From contig JAGTJL010000007.1 in NCBI GenBank assembly GCA_020746875.1, positions 1,240,001-1,304,000 on the forward strand: 64,000 bases of DNA, given 5' to 3'. Shown here piece by piece: positions 33,767-46,709 of the stretch (positions within the stretch are counted from its first letter, which is position 1; the number at the start of each line of letters is the position of its first letter). The translations under genes and the position numbers were made by a program. Source of the DNA: Rhexocercosporidium sp. MPI-PUGE-AT-0058. Lineage: Eukaryota; Ascomycota; Leotiomycetes; Helotiales. The notes under the pieces were generated by a model that did not search any database, had not been told where the DNA came from, and saw nothing but the letters and a program-made list of their open reading frames with translations.

Positions 33767-36388
33767 TGAAAATTTCTGCATCTCCACGGCCGGCAGTCAT
33801 CCTATAAGATCAGCAATGCGTCAAACTCAAAATCACATCTCACTCCACCTCCATCCTTCCTCCACGCGACGTCCTCACCAAGAGAGCGGTGAACATGAAC
33901 CTCCTCGTATCGTCCTCGACGATGTTTTCGATTCTCTTCAACGGCGACGCCTCCGACTCAGCGCTCCAGCTAATCAACGGCTCTTATCGCACTTCTCGCT
34001 TGCATAAAATAAACCCACTCTCCGAGCCATGAAATAAAAATAAAAATTAGACTTCAGACCTATCCCTATCCAAACATGTCAGCAAAAGTCAGTCCTCAAC
34101 CCCACTGCACTCCACTTCCACAGCTCTCCACGCAATCCGTGCTCTCCATGCTCCGAATCCGAACTTAACAATCCCAGTCCTCGCTACACAAAAAAACAAA
34201 TAATAACATGCACTTTTAAGATTCTTGTCGTGCAAGGATGGCCAGACGCACGCACGCATGCTAATCACCATCCTAGGAATCTCTACGCGAGCGAGCGAGT
34301 AATGGCAAGCTGCACCCAATCAGCTTCCTGAGACGAGAGAGGAGAATTACAAGGTGGGGTTTGCGCCACACTTGCAGGCCAAGGGGGGCCAGACCAGACG
34401 GTTGAGAGCTTAAGCTTGAGCTGAGACATCTGTCTGACCATATCTCAAGCCCCCAGCTCCCAAGCCCCAAGCCCAAGCCCCCTAGTAATCGAACGACTTC
34501 TCCTCTTTCGAGAAGGAAACTCCGACGCCACAGTTTTTTTTTTTCCCCTTCTTCTTTTTTTGACATCTCCCAAGGTATGATAATGATCGACAGATGTGCT
34601 TCAACTTCAAGCAGAGCAGGGCATGGCAAGCAAGTATTTCACAATCGCACTCGTAGTCCGCCGCGCGGTTATCCGCCACAGAGATACTCCAACCAATCAC
34701 AAATATGACTTTCCGAACATCCGCTGACGGGCTGGGGAGCCCCTCGGCTGGATCTGGATCTAGATACCCGGATCCGGACCGGGCATGGGAAAGAAACTCT
34801 AAGTACTTTAGTTTCGTTTTGTTGAAAAACTCTAACTTGACGAGCGAGACGCTAGCGCAGCTCTGGCTTACGGAGTATGATGGCGAGGGCGGATCAAACG
34901 TCTCCTCCTCCAGCTGTGGAGAGAGCTGGAGATGTACAGGAGTTGGAGATGGGGATGTCGGAGTCGAGATGCAGCTCCAGACTTCAAATGTCTCGCGGAT
35001 ACATGAATAACGTGCAGTAGATGAGTACCTACCCCGCCGTCCACTGCCATACGACGGCGAATAATGATGACGACATCCCCTCGTCCCTATCAACGCACTT
35101 ACTTAGCCGACCGTACAGTACCTCTACGCGATCCGCAACAACCAAAGTCCACGAAGTATCAAACCTCAAAACTTCAAAATGTTAGTCAGTCAACAAATTG
35201 ATAACATGCACCTAGCGAAATAAAGCCCTGTCAATCAGGGTCAGGGTCCAACCCTAAGACCATCCATCTCCTCCCATCCCGTCCTCGTCCAGCCAAAAAA
35301 TCCCCCCTCCTCCCACACCACACCATCTCTCTCAAAAGGCCCTTTAGAAGTACCAGGTAGAAAGAGTGGTGATCAACAACCAACGGACCCAAAACTAGCA
35401 GTTCGGGACGATGATCGCGAGTAATGCGGCACAGGGAAAGATGAGATGCATGAAGAGGCGAGGGGGAAGTTTGATTCGTTGGGAGATGAGGAGATGAGGA
35501 TTGGTTGAGCGTTGTTTGACCTTATTTTAGGTGCAGATATACGAGTTAGGTGCAGATTTCAGGCGGTTGGCGGTCGGGTTTGCGGCGAGAGTGGAGAAAG
35601 AGGGACAGTGAGGTGAGAGAGTGGGTGGAGAGCGGATGTATGGTGAGCCGCTGCTAACTTCCTTTGCAGCGAGGAGTACTAATATCTTTCCTTACGACAT
35701 GTTAAGCGAAGTCTGAGCCGGGCTAGATTTCTCTTCTTGTTTTTTACTGCGTCTGGTCATGTAAAGAGGCATATATGTTACTTCATTACTCGCCGCTGAT
35801 ACATACCTTACAGTACAGTGAGTACTGTATCTGCTGCCCCTATGCTTCATCTTTCTGGCTTGCTTGATTACTTATTGCTATAGTATTACTCAACGTACGG
35901 AGGTACAGCGATGACAAAGACATGATGGTCGATTTGATAAATGCCCTTTTGAAAGCCTACTCCCGGTGCCGGCAAATGAAACGTACTTCTTACGTATGCT
36001 AGCAAGTTCAGAAGCCAGTATCTATGTTTGTGTTCGCTTCGGCTATAGACCTTCTTCTGCTGGGCAAGGAAGTATCTCCTCCTCAAGCTCGAGCCAAAGC
36101 GCGTCCCCTAACCTATTCTACCCCAGCTTCTGGGGTCTGTCTACTGTTCGTTCACGTCTCCTTGATAGGTGCTCGAGCTCGCGGCGGCCAGGTGTTCATC
36201 TTCCTGCAGCCCGCCGACCCGCGCGGCTCAAGTTTGACAATTCTCTCCTACTACTGAATTGTACCCCATGCATGCCTGTCCCGTCCACACTCTCACGTTC
36301 TGGACTTCGGTCTATGAAAGCCTCTTTTCGTTTCTGTTATATAAGAGCACTGTTTCTTGATGCCATCGGCCATCTCCGATACTGCAAG

Positions 36389-36414
36389 CTTTCGAGCTTT
36401 CGAGCTTTCGAGCT
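36389..36414. repeat. (TTCGAGCT)n octamer repeat
   Basis: Three tandem copies of TTTCGAGC in the gene desert. Confidence 0.8.
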
Positions 36415-39400
36415 TGGGGGGCCTACTTCTCTTCCGTCTAGTGGTTTCTTTGGGGTATTCGTCATGTTTTTTGTTCGCCTACGTGGTTTAAGGTGTTTTA
36501 CAGCTAGGAGCCTTAGATGGCGTTGCTTCCATCGTGACATGTCCGTCCATGATGGTCCTTATTTTGTTAGTCGGTTCCTCTCTCTGTGTGAAGATTGAAA
36601 GTGCAAGCCTTCTAATTTACAAACTGTAATCCAAAGAAGACTAGTTGATTAACTGCTACCAGGTAGCTCTAGCTCAAATCATCTGTGGATGCGGAATGCA
36701 AATGCGGATGCTGCCGTTAGACACAACAAAGCTGCTGTCAGGCTCCTGCTCGACCTAGCAATTCATTCCGGGCCACTCCAGATCCCAAAGTACAGGGTAT
36801 GACGGGATATCAACCATTCTTTCTTCCCTACCCGAGAGCTCGAATCCACTTTCCCACCTCTTCCCTACCCGTCCCATATTTCCCCAATCGTTCGTGCAGC
36901 AGTGCAGGGAAGTACTTAGCGAACAAGTGACGGATGCGGTGGAAAAGCGTCTATCTATAATCTCTCTTTTCTCATAGCGGGAATCCACTCACATTGGAAT
37001 GTCACCGGTGAACGCGGCAAGAGATTGAGGCGAAGGAAACATCAACTCCACACCACCATCCACGGCATCTCGGATCTTTGTTACTCACTCACAGCCAGCC
37101 AACCAAAGCTCCCATTAGACAAGGCAAAAGACCCTGCATATGCCGGAAGTCTGAAGCTTCCTTCCTTGCAAAAGAACCTCCCCCTCTCTCTCTCGAAGAG
37201 ACCCTTTGAATCATGGAGGAGCATCGGCGATGGGGAGCTCCCTGCCTTCCCCACAGTCCGCAGTGAAGTTGACTACATAGCATAACAGAAACGAATACGC
37301 AATCGTGAGCCATCACAGCACCTCGCAGCATATAGTATCGTAAGATCTGCATCAAATTACACATGCATTCCGAGCATGTGAAAACGCATAGGCAAGCAGG
37401 CCGGCTATTGAGAGTGTCCCGAAGCGAAGCTGTGGATGGAGGCAAAGAGGATCTCCGTCTTCGGCATCGTACGACCACGGGACAGCTGATCGAGCCGAGC
37501 TGATAGGCACTCGTTGGGGTCCGCTGCGGTGCGGTGCGATGCATGTCAGCTCTACTGTAGCTTTGGTTCTCTTCCTTACTTTTTCTACCGGAAGGCGGGG
37601 TGGTGGCCGTTCATAAGGAGAAAGAAGCATGAGGTGATTGGGAGGAATAACTTAAATTCAACTATGTCTTGTCCGTGGAGAGAGAATAGGCTGAAGACGT
37701 GCTGAGATGGTAGGTATATGGACATCTTTACGTCCAGGAGGAGGTGGGAGGAGAGGAGAGGAGAATGTCACTGCGCCCAGCCTCGTGCTGGGCACAGCCG
37801 CAAAGACAGATGACGATCATACGACAGAGGCGACATCAATCATGATCCGATCACAAACTTTACCCTTGGGAAATGAAAGATTTAAAACAATAATTGCGAG
37901 CACGAGTGTACGATTACGATTCCACAATTCGTTCATCAATTTAACAGGAATGGCAAAGGTAGAGCAAAGCCTCGCGATGCCATGTGGTACAAATAAAGTT
38001 TCCTGCTTGTCTCGGTACAAAGCTGACGATCAAGTGCTTTTTCTGGTCGAAGGATTTCACGATACCTTCCGCCTGCCGTCAAGCGACCAGGGGCTGCGCG
38101 TAGTATTTTCGAACGTCTAAATTAATTACCCCGCCTTGTCTCACTGTGAAGGCTGAACCAACCCTTCCCCTTCACCACATCCCTTCCATAGGCTTCTTCC
38201 GTCAAGATGGCTGAGGATTTTCAGCCTTCAGCCACTGTATGCAGTGATGTTATTGTGTCACGACATTCTGGACGAGGACTGGTTGCGTCGGCTAGATTGA
38301 TGATTGCATATGCATGTATGCATGATATTCCTGATCTATCGATAGATAGATAAACTCCCCAGATGAGAGAACTAGATACTAAATGTCATGATGAGATGAC
38401 ATACGATGAAATGATTGAGATATCATTAATATCTTCAAGATTCCCCGCTCGATCTCGTTTCACTATGAGGGGTAGCTGTGCTATGCCTTGCCTTAGAAAG
38501 GAGGAGAGAAGAGGGGTGCATATGCAGAACACATACATAATCCTCGTTTCTAATATGCCCTGATTGTTTGTTCTTCTTGACCCGTTAGAAGGTAAGAGTA
38601 CAGAGTACTTCTCCCTCACTCGTGACATTCGAATCGCGGATTAGGTGGATGCTGCATACACATGCAAAATTATATATTTCTAGAAGAAGCTGCAGGTAGA
38701 TTTCAATCGCAGCTGCTGTACCACCGCACTCTCAAACCCGCTCCAAACCCGATGCAACCACGACGCAACCACGACGCAACCGGCTTCATCTTCATCTCGC
38801 TCGGTTGCTTCTCCTCATAAAGCTGTGCAAGCCTAGCGAATAATTTCCCCATCCAGTAATCCCGTTATCAAAGCCTCCTCCTTCCACTCTCTTCCGATAC
38901 CGTATCGGAGACCCTGAGACGGGAAGGTAGGTAGGTAAATCGGAAAGAAAAACCGTCTCTTATCTCACTCACCGCTCTATTCCGAGATTCGGGACGGCTA
39001 GGAGAGAAAGCGATGTCGCTGGCTATTCACGTCGCAGCCACCATCGCTGAATCTCGCGCCCTTTGACCAATTATATCCTCAAACCTAGCTCGCGGCTTAC
39101 GCTACACATTCTGGCAAACTCATACCAACGAAACGAAGCCATAGGAAATTTTCTTTTCACCATCTCCGATCTAATCTGAGACTCCAAACGCTGGGCCAGA
39201 CCACGCCCTGCCACTTCCTCTTTAGCTTAGATGTGGATGATTCGCAATCGATGGATGGAGGGGTGCCAGAAAACCAGGGCACGGCAAGGGTTTGTTTTTG
39301 AAGTGGTGTGAGGAAGGGATCTCCGTGAAATATTCCTCCCTCCCGCAACGGGCACTATTTTAGACTTTTTCTTCCTCTCTGGTAGGGGTTTAGACGCCCT

Positions 39401-40343
39401 GGATCACTCCCTGAACCCATCCCATCCTTCACTGACAGGAAGGGATCGGGGATTCGGGGTTCTGGGGAACGAGAGGCTGATACTAGCCACCATCACAACA
39501 CCACCATAAGCTCTCAGCACACCACCCAAGCGAAACTGTTGAGCAACTCGCCACAGCGAACACCCCATTATTACTAAGAAACCCCACTTCATCATAAGTA
39601 CCCATACCCATCCATCTCCACAGACCTGCAGAATGCCAATTCTCCGAAACTATTGAAGATGGGATATGGGATCACCATGGGGGAGTGGAGCGAGCGGGCT
39701 GCGAGCAACAGAAGAAGGACGGCAAACGAAGGGAAGGGGTCTTGCAGCGCCTGCATACCTATCGATGCAGGATTGCACCTTGGAATCTCTACTAATGCGT
39801 GCTTGCAGATGGACTGTCAGGGTTCGGATATGTATGAAAATACCAGCCTTGCTCCTTCGTAATTTACAGCACGTACAAAAAAAGATACTTCTATCAGAAG
39901 TACCCTCCTCCCTTCCCAACCTGCCATTCCTATCTATTCCCCTGCCACCACCCTCGCGCCCCCCCTGAATGCGAAGCGAGGCGCTGGGAAGAGGTTGCAA
40001 CCACCCCATTGCGCCCTCAGGGCTGGCCAACCAGCACAACACAACACAACCACAACCACGATTGCAACACACACATATTCTAAACATCTCATTTACAGCC
40101 TCCTACTTAGATTACCAATATGCGTTTAATATGTGATCGGTCTGCTGAGCCAGTCAGCGCCCCGAACGCAATGGGAGGTGCACAGTCCTTGTTGGTACGC
40201 AGATATGGCAATTGTGAGGAACAGGATGGGATTGTTTGGGTGCTTGTTTCAATCGTCGTTGGGGGACTTGATTGGATCGTGGGACATGGCTACGATACGG
40301 CTTTCATCTCCAAGCTTTCACGATCGAAATTTGAATAAGAGAA

Positions 40344-40435
40344 GAACTATCGTAGCCCGAAATACGGAAAGGATCTCAGCACAACGCATTCGCTCCCCTC
40401 GGAGACGCTTTCTGTAGTCCGGGCTACGATAGTTC
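40344..40435. repeat. 92-nt hairpin: 16-bp perfect inverted repeat with paired inner stem
   Basis: 40344-40359 and 40420-40435 are exact reverse complements (GAACTATCGTAGCCCG). Inside them the pairing resumes after three positions with only one matched pair: eight to nine more pairs (one G-U), two mismatches and four further pairs, leaving a loop of about 20 nt. Nothing outside the 16-bp arms pairs. This is a small-RNA-precursor-like or MITE-like fold with no coding role visible. The function is unknown. Confidence 0.8.
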
Positions 40436-43400
40436 ATCGTACCGACCTGTACGGACCGAAGTGAGAACCTTGGCGCCCTGCACGCAATGATGAAAGAGGA
40501 ACTTCGCTGAACTCAATTGTATTGAGCCTTCGTATTCTTTCCTCCTCATTCCATTCCATGCCATGCCGTGCCGTTTCCTTCTTTGTCTTTCTGTTGAGGC
40601 TTTTGATGCTTTTGCTCTTTCTAGGATCGCGACGTGCGTAGGGTGGTAATGGGTGTGGGGACCGTGGCGGAGAGGAGGGTTGGAGGGGAAGGGGATGCAG
40701 TACAGCAGCAGGGATAGGGGCGAAGCGAGAATTGACATGTGAAAGTCGACCCTCGTCCATCATGTATGTATGTCTCACTTGTCAATAATGGCTAATTCAA
40801 CCACCTCAAGAGAGAGATGGGATAGACGAACGCAGGAATTGCACTTTGCTGATTATTAATTGGAGATCGCAACTCAACATGACATCGCGTAGGTCCCTTA
40901 GGAAGGAAAGCGGGAGCTGTTCTGGAGAGAACGAGTAATGCAACAGCGGTGAGGATGCAACTAGGTGATGAGGAGGTTAGATGCCCAGAAGCTGTTGATG
41001 TTGGTGGGAGCTATGGCTGCACATCATTACCCCTCTGCTTTCCTAGCTCTTTGCGGGGAAAGTGTAAGAAACAAGGGAGCTCTGGTTCGTTCTAGCTCTG
41101 CTGAGTGATTTCGAGGCTTGTGAAAACCTCTCTCATCAGGATATGTGATTGTGTGTGTGGAGCTGGAAAGTTAACAGCACTCACAAACGCCTCATCACTT
41201 CATCAACTCGGACTTCTGCGAACACCGAAACTCAAAACCACGTGTCCACTCTAGAATTCGCATTCCTTCTGTTCTGAGTAATGAGTGCAGAAAGCCATAT
41301 GTCTGCTTACGCAGTTGCTTCCCCGCATTTCGCAAAGGATGTTTGAAATTTAGAAACCAATTTGAATCTCACCGCATGCTGCATACGGTTTCGTTTCGTC
41401 TCGCCGCGTCTGGTTTTCAGAGAATGCGGGGTCTCACGTCTCGCAGGTTGGTATGTGCTAGATAGAGTGGCAGGTTGATGTGTCAGGTGTCTCTCACGTG
41501 GAAGGTCACACATTATGAGGTGTGCCTGAACACGGCATTTTGTCTTCGCATTTCAAAAATTATTTTCCCCGTGATTGGGTAAGTGGTCGGGCCTGTGGCT
41601 GTCGTCAACTTCACATTTTCAAGGTTGTGAAACGAGAGGTGGTGAAACACATATTTTTGTGGTTGTTGCTTACTGAATAGTGGGGGGCGTCCTGCTCTAA
41701 TTGGGGGTGGGATAGATGGTTGTTGTAGTCGTCGCCTTCATTGAAGTGTTACTCGATACCGGGCCTTCGGCGGCGGAGGCTAGGGAAGGAGAAAAGCGTT
41801 CTTGTGTGACTTTACACTGACTGGAGGAAGGATTGCATTGCGAATATCCGAGACTACGGCTATACTGGTGTTCCACAACATTCCAGCACTAACCATTTCT
41901 ACGCATGATGTCGTGCAACGTACCATGCTCGCTTCATGCTGTCTGACAAGAACGATGGGTGAAAGTTGATGGCGATCGGAAAGAGATGGCTCAGGTGTGT
42001 TGACAACTTCACTTTGCAAGACCTGATCCCAGACAGGGTAACAAGCCTCGAAAAATCTCATATCTTCCAGCGCCACAGATAACAAGGCTTGTTGATCTTC
42101 TGGAGATCTCCCACCGAGAACTCGTGTCTGTCGCCAGAAACAGACCGAGTTCTCTCTCCCATCTTCATTCCAAATAATCGCTTAGCCATTCTCCACTCAA
42201 ATGACAACTCTGAACCTCTTTAGGAAATAGGGGTCCTTGATAAGCGTTGAATTCCATGTATCTCCTCATTGCGACTTGTTGATCTTAAACCCGTTCTTAA
42301 AGAGTTCGGATAGTGTATATCGAAGGGGGTCTTTAAAATCATTAGCTATGGTGCCAGCACGAGGCTGACACTAACCCCTCCCCCACCGCTAATCGTTGAG
42401 CACCATCTCCAACCTAGCCTCTCAAGACTGTCTTTGATCAACAAGGCGTGGCGTCTGCCAAAATAGGTTCTACAGAATCAGGTTTTACGTGCGAACTGAG
42501 GATCTCCATGGGTGTCACGGCTGTCAAGCAAAAATCCCAAACGCATATTACAGTTCGCAGGATCTGCACCATGTGTTCGTCACCTCACAGAATTTCAAAG
42601 TGATAGATCCCTTTCTGCCCTCCATTCCCGTGTCCTCGGCGGAAGGCAAACGGGCCGGTACGTGCTGTGCCGACTTGGGTTTCGGCTGTGTGGCGAGTGA
42701 GGGGGTGTATTGTTGTGGGTGGCGATTGGCGGTTTTGGTGTTTTCCGGAGGGGAGATATGTCCGGATGAAGCGGGAGCGACGGGAACGAGTCTGGTTTAG
42801 AGGAGGAGGGGTGAAGGTGAAGTGGGGGTTGATGCCCAAGTCAAAGGGAGCTGCATTAAGCGAGGGAGAGGTTGTAACTTGGGGGGTTGCAAAGGGGGGG
42901 GGTCGCGTTGTCGGCTAATTGTTTTGATCTCATGACTGAGTTCCAGGAGTCGTCATGAATATGCCGACTGCAATAATCTGCATTCTTGTGGCCGATTTGG
43001 TGAGGTGCAGTTGTTACACCTGAAATTGCCAATGTGAGGAGCATCAATTGCTCACGAGATGCTTCATACCTACCCTCTGCGTTGAGGGGTTTCTGGCGCA
43101 CCCCTTTTATCGAGGAACTTTGTTCAGAAATATCTGCAGCTGAACATTATCACTCTTATCCGTAAGATAGAGTAGAAATGAAGCATTCCAGAATCTGCAG
43201 TCCTTTCCACACCGGTCTTAAGATGGCCATGGGAATCGGGGTGGACCAATTCCACCCTCGGCACCAATATTCAGCGTCACTTCTGTGAATCTCTCTTCTT
43301 GTTAGGGTTCAGTCTTCCTACTTTATTCACGTTGATTTTCCGAACCTTTTCCTTGATGCTATTTGTAACGCGAATTTGCTCGTTCTTTTCTTAACAATAA

Positions 43401-43622
43401 AAATAATAAACAAGTGCGTGCTTGGTTGGTGCTTATCAACTCGAGCGATAACTTCTGCTTAGGATATTGACCGAAAAATCAACTGAGATGTCACCCCAAA
43501 TAAAATCCCTCAACTTCACAGCTAAATAGCATTTTCATCCCCAATTACATGCAAGTTGGCCAGTACCGAGCACAGTTATTTCTCTGTCATTGACTACATT
43601 GTCTATCAGTGCGAGATGCCCT

Positions 43623-45411
43623 TCACCACGTTATCCACTCTTCAATCAACCCTGTCTTTCCTTTTTCAAATCTCACAAAGCACTTCCGTTCTCCAGACAC
43701 GAATGCTTTATCAAGGATGTGAATGCGGGCTTCCATCGGCACACTCTGCGCACTCAAGATCGGCCCCAGACCCTCTTCTTCGATTTCCATGATGCGTTGT
43801 GCAATTGCAGCTGATACATCAGAGTCCCATATTCCTTCCCGTCTTGCTGAGTTTAAGAGGAGAGCGATTGCTTTCCGTCTTACGATCGGGTCTCTACAAC
43901 GACATGCAGCGTTGTAGAGCGACGGAATAACACTCATATCGAACGAGCAGTATGGTCTCTGCTCAACTTCAGAGCAGTTGGAAGATGCAAGAAGATTCGC
44001 AGCCAGCACCGTCACTCTTTCAAACTCTGCCGTAAGGTCATCGTACTCTGTCTGATCATTGAAAATCGTCGACGCAAGCATGATATTTATCGTGATCTGC
44101 TGCATCTTGAGCAACACGGCGCCACGAAGTTCCTGTGGTGTCAATGCCGCCTTTGGGGCTTTCAAGAATCCATTCATGGTTGTAAGCCAGCGACTGAGTT
44201 GCTTCTTGTGTTCGATCTGCGACACAAGAAGACCCCTGGGCATTTGACTTTTAACAGTCACCTTAGGTTGCAGGCGAGCTGCCTCGTGATATTTGTGGAC
44301 TAGCTGTGTATATCGTACAATGGCGTAAACTTGAGATTGTAGACTAGTGTTTGCTTCGTCCATAGATGAGAATTCCTTGGGAACCGCTGGCCCGACCGGA
44401 TAGTCTTGGTCTCCTAGTTGCGAATCGTAGAATAATTGACGCCTGGGGAAATATGTCGACGCTTGCATATCCAGGCGACAAAACAGTGGGATCAAGTTCA
44501 GTTGGTCCGATCGGTTGCCCCCTATAACTATCGTACTAGTATCGAGGTCTGGTTTGAAGAATCCCATTGACCCCAATATCTTGAGCCCACTCTCCAAATG
44601 CGCGATCGCACCGTTATGATTGCCCTGGAAGGTTTCCAAACAAACAAAAAGCAAACAAGATATGAGTATTGCTTCTCCAGATCGAGGGGTACAAGTTGTT
44701 GACGGCTTGGTCAGATAACCTATCGCCTTGTTACTTTGCTGCAACGCAAATTGTCGTTTTCCTGAGACAGATATATCCCCCAATACCGCAGATTTGCCAT
44801 CACGGTATAACTCATGTAATGAGCCCAGTGCAATAACCGCGTGAAAGATCGCAGGCTCAGAGTGGCTTGCCTGGAGGAGCAGACCGTCCCAGAATTGCGA
44901 CGGGAAGAAACCAGACATTTCTACTGCTGTTTTGTGGCGGAAGAACTCAAAAGCTCTCTTCTCCTGTCCATCTCCGAAAAGAATTCCTGGGATTCCCCTC
45001 GATCCAATCCGAGCAGAAACTAAATCCTCCTTCTGAAAGCAGTCTTCAATCTTGACAAGCCCGTTCTCTTTGCTTTCATACCCATCGCATTTCCGGCCTG
45101 TACTCGTACATCTAGCGCTGCAGATGATAGGGAGTTAGGAATTGCTACATCAATGGTGTCCGAAGAAGAATATAAGACATGTTTTTGAAGAATCTTGAGA
45201 CGCTTCGGGGCTTCCCTAGTACTTACCACGATGGCTTCCCTTCATCACATTTAACACGTCTGATTCTGCGCAAGATGTCAGGTCTGCGATACGAATCGAA
45301 ATTGTCGCTAGATTCAAAGCAAGAGTGACTGCCTGGAGCTACTCACTTGCATGTTATACACCCTGTCTTAGTCTTCGGATTTCTTGCTCGTTTCCTCCCT
45401 ATCTCGGACAT
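43623..45411 (-). CDS. Zn2Cys6 transcription factor with fungal-specific C-terminal domain
   Basis: Exons (minus strand) 45411-45347, 45265-45227 and 45117-43623 give 532 residues. The two introns (81 and 109 nt) both lie inside the DNA-binding domain: exon 1 ends in GCITCK, the 39-nt exon 2 supplies IRRVKCDEGKPS, and exon 3 begins CARCTSTGRKCDGY. Together they form a perfect zinc cluster, Cys 18, 21, 28, 35, 38 and 45, with a basic N-terminal tail. Residues ~90-530 are the helical regulatory domain of the DUF3468 (fungal TF domain 2) kind (FFRHKTAVEMSGFF, HAVIALGSLHE, GNHNGAIAHLESGLKIL). The gene lies 1.3 kb downstream of the terpene synthase on the same strand, so it may be a pathway regulator; that is inference. 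Confidence 0.93.
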
Positions 45412-46709
45412 TTAGGTCGAAGCAAGACAGAGAAGGGTTAGATAAGCAGTCAATAAGTGGAGAATTACGGTTTTTATCAATGATTGATGTTTAGTACTCA
45501 GCTTGGAGCAATCCACGCAAGGCTGACGTGTGTTTTCCCGATCTCTGCCACTTGATTGGTGCACGTGATTGTGTACGAGCTGACCAATGGCCACGAAGTT
45601 GTAAAGTCGAGAACGGCCACTCCGGGTTAAGATCTGTATCACGGGAAGCAAATCAGATGGAGTTTTTGTATATATGATAGCCTTGCTAAAGTACGATGTT
45701 ATAAGTTCCTAGCTCGGGATGTTGATGAAAATAATCTTCAGTCCCGGGGCGAAGCATGTGATGCGGCTTTCCCCACTGTTTATTGTTAGACATCTTTTTC
45801 CATTAACATTAATATACAGTAGTGTTTAAGGTCTAAGTTACTGGGGCTGTTCTAAAACTTGACATTTCTTTTCGCCGTACGTGTTGTGCAGTGGTTTCTC
45901 GCTAAGTGATGGAAGAGCTCACTGTTTATACTGAATGAAGCACTAAGGATGTCATTACTCTTCACTTTTTCATATCTGAAAGAGCACGAAAAAGCCGTTG
46001 CGATAATAGAATTACCGTTTCGCTGTTATAATCTTAATATGACGACTTGGTCTTTCCGACCCTCGAGTCAGATGTCAGTGGGGAAGTACCAAACCTGTTC
46101 ACCTTTTAAGCAAGCTTCTGTTTTATATCGCGGTATTAAATATCTGCGCGCTAATTAACACCTAAGCTGCGTTTTCCCTTTGGCGACCTATTAGGCACCT
46201 AACTCATCTAACTTATAGGTTAGGTGTAAGTTAGGCTCACATGATTAAATAACTTAAGTTAAAGTAAATGTTAACTTAACTTGTAAGTACTTGATATATA
46301 CTTCTCAATCATTAAGATCATCAACCCCCTTGGTGTTTACACCCAGTAAATACCAGGCCGTTACAGTAGCATTATTGTCAGATCTGATTGAGAAATTGAG
46401 AAACCTCGAGTAATGTAGGTCTCGATTTCATCGATACTGATTACTTTGCCAGTAGGTTCCCCTTCCCAGATGAGACATGGCGAGGATTTATCACAGCAAT
46501 GTTTCGGTTTGGAAGGCATATGAGCTATAGCAAATGATTCTACTATCTGTGAGTCCGGATTGTACCACGCACAGGTTTAATACCTCTCAAGGCATCCACG
46601 CCTTTCTAATAACACACAGGCGAGAGAATCATCTAAATTGAAAACTAACGCCGGCTTATGTAGTCTATATAGTCCTTCGTTCTTAAGTTCGATAAATTTA
46701 ATACATTAT
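45412..46709. other. AT-rich intergenic between regulator and terpene synthase
   Basis: Holds the promoter of the Zn2Cys6 gene and the 3' end of the terpene synthase gene. The sequence from about 45650 to 46350 is clearly AT-richer than its surroundings and has an 8-bp perfect inverted repeat (listed separately). No gene seen. Confidence 0.5.
46196..46226. repeat. Short inverted repeat CACCTAAC...GTTAGGTG
   Basis: Two perfect 8-bp arms at 46196-46203 and 46219-46226 with a 15-nt loop, inside an AT-rich tract that contains several other TTAGGTG- and TTAACTT-like words. It could be a regulatory palindrome or the scar of a mobile element. Confidence 0.55.

Larger units (their letters stand above)
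27923..43622. other. 15.7 kb gene desert
   Basis: I find no supportable protein gene. Open frames reach at most about 210 codons, mostly start at non-ATG codons, are rich in Ser/Pro/Arg from the local composition, and do not join by plausible splice sites to any family. The left part (28-31 kb) upstream of the PP1-subunit gene is dense in microsatellites, the middle (31-39 kb) alternates CT-rich and C-rich tracts, and the right part (40-43 kb) holds a strong hairpin. Such a length is out of line with the 0.3-1.5 kb gaps elsewhere in the window. It may hold extended regulatory DNA, long 5' leaders or lncRNAs. Confidence 0.55.

Noticed and set aside
34482..35093. A 203-codon minus-strand frame
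   Set aside because: Composition is set by local C/T- and A-rich tracts (poly-Lys from poly-A); no domain or conserved segment.
35966..36598. A 210-codon plus-strand frame in the gene desert
   Set aside because: It begins at GTG, the internal ATG gives Ser/Arg/Phe-rich sequence driven by CT and TTCGAGC repeats, and no family or splice partner is visible.
41780..42085. 101-codon minus-strand frame with protein-like character
   Set aside because: It begins without ATG and does not connect to a second exon; no family was recognised.
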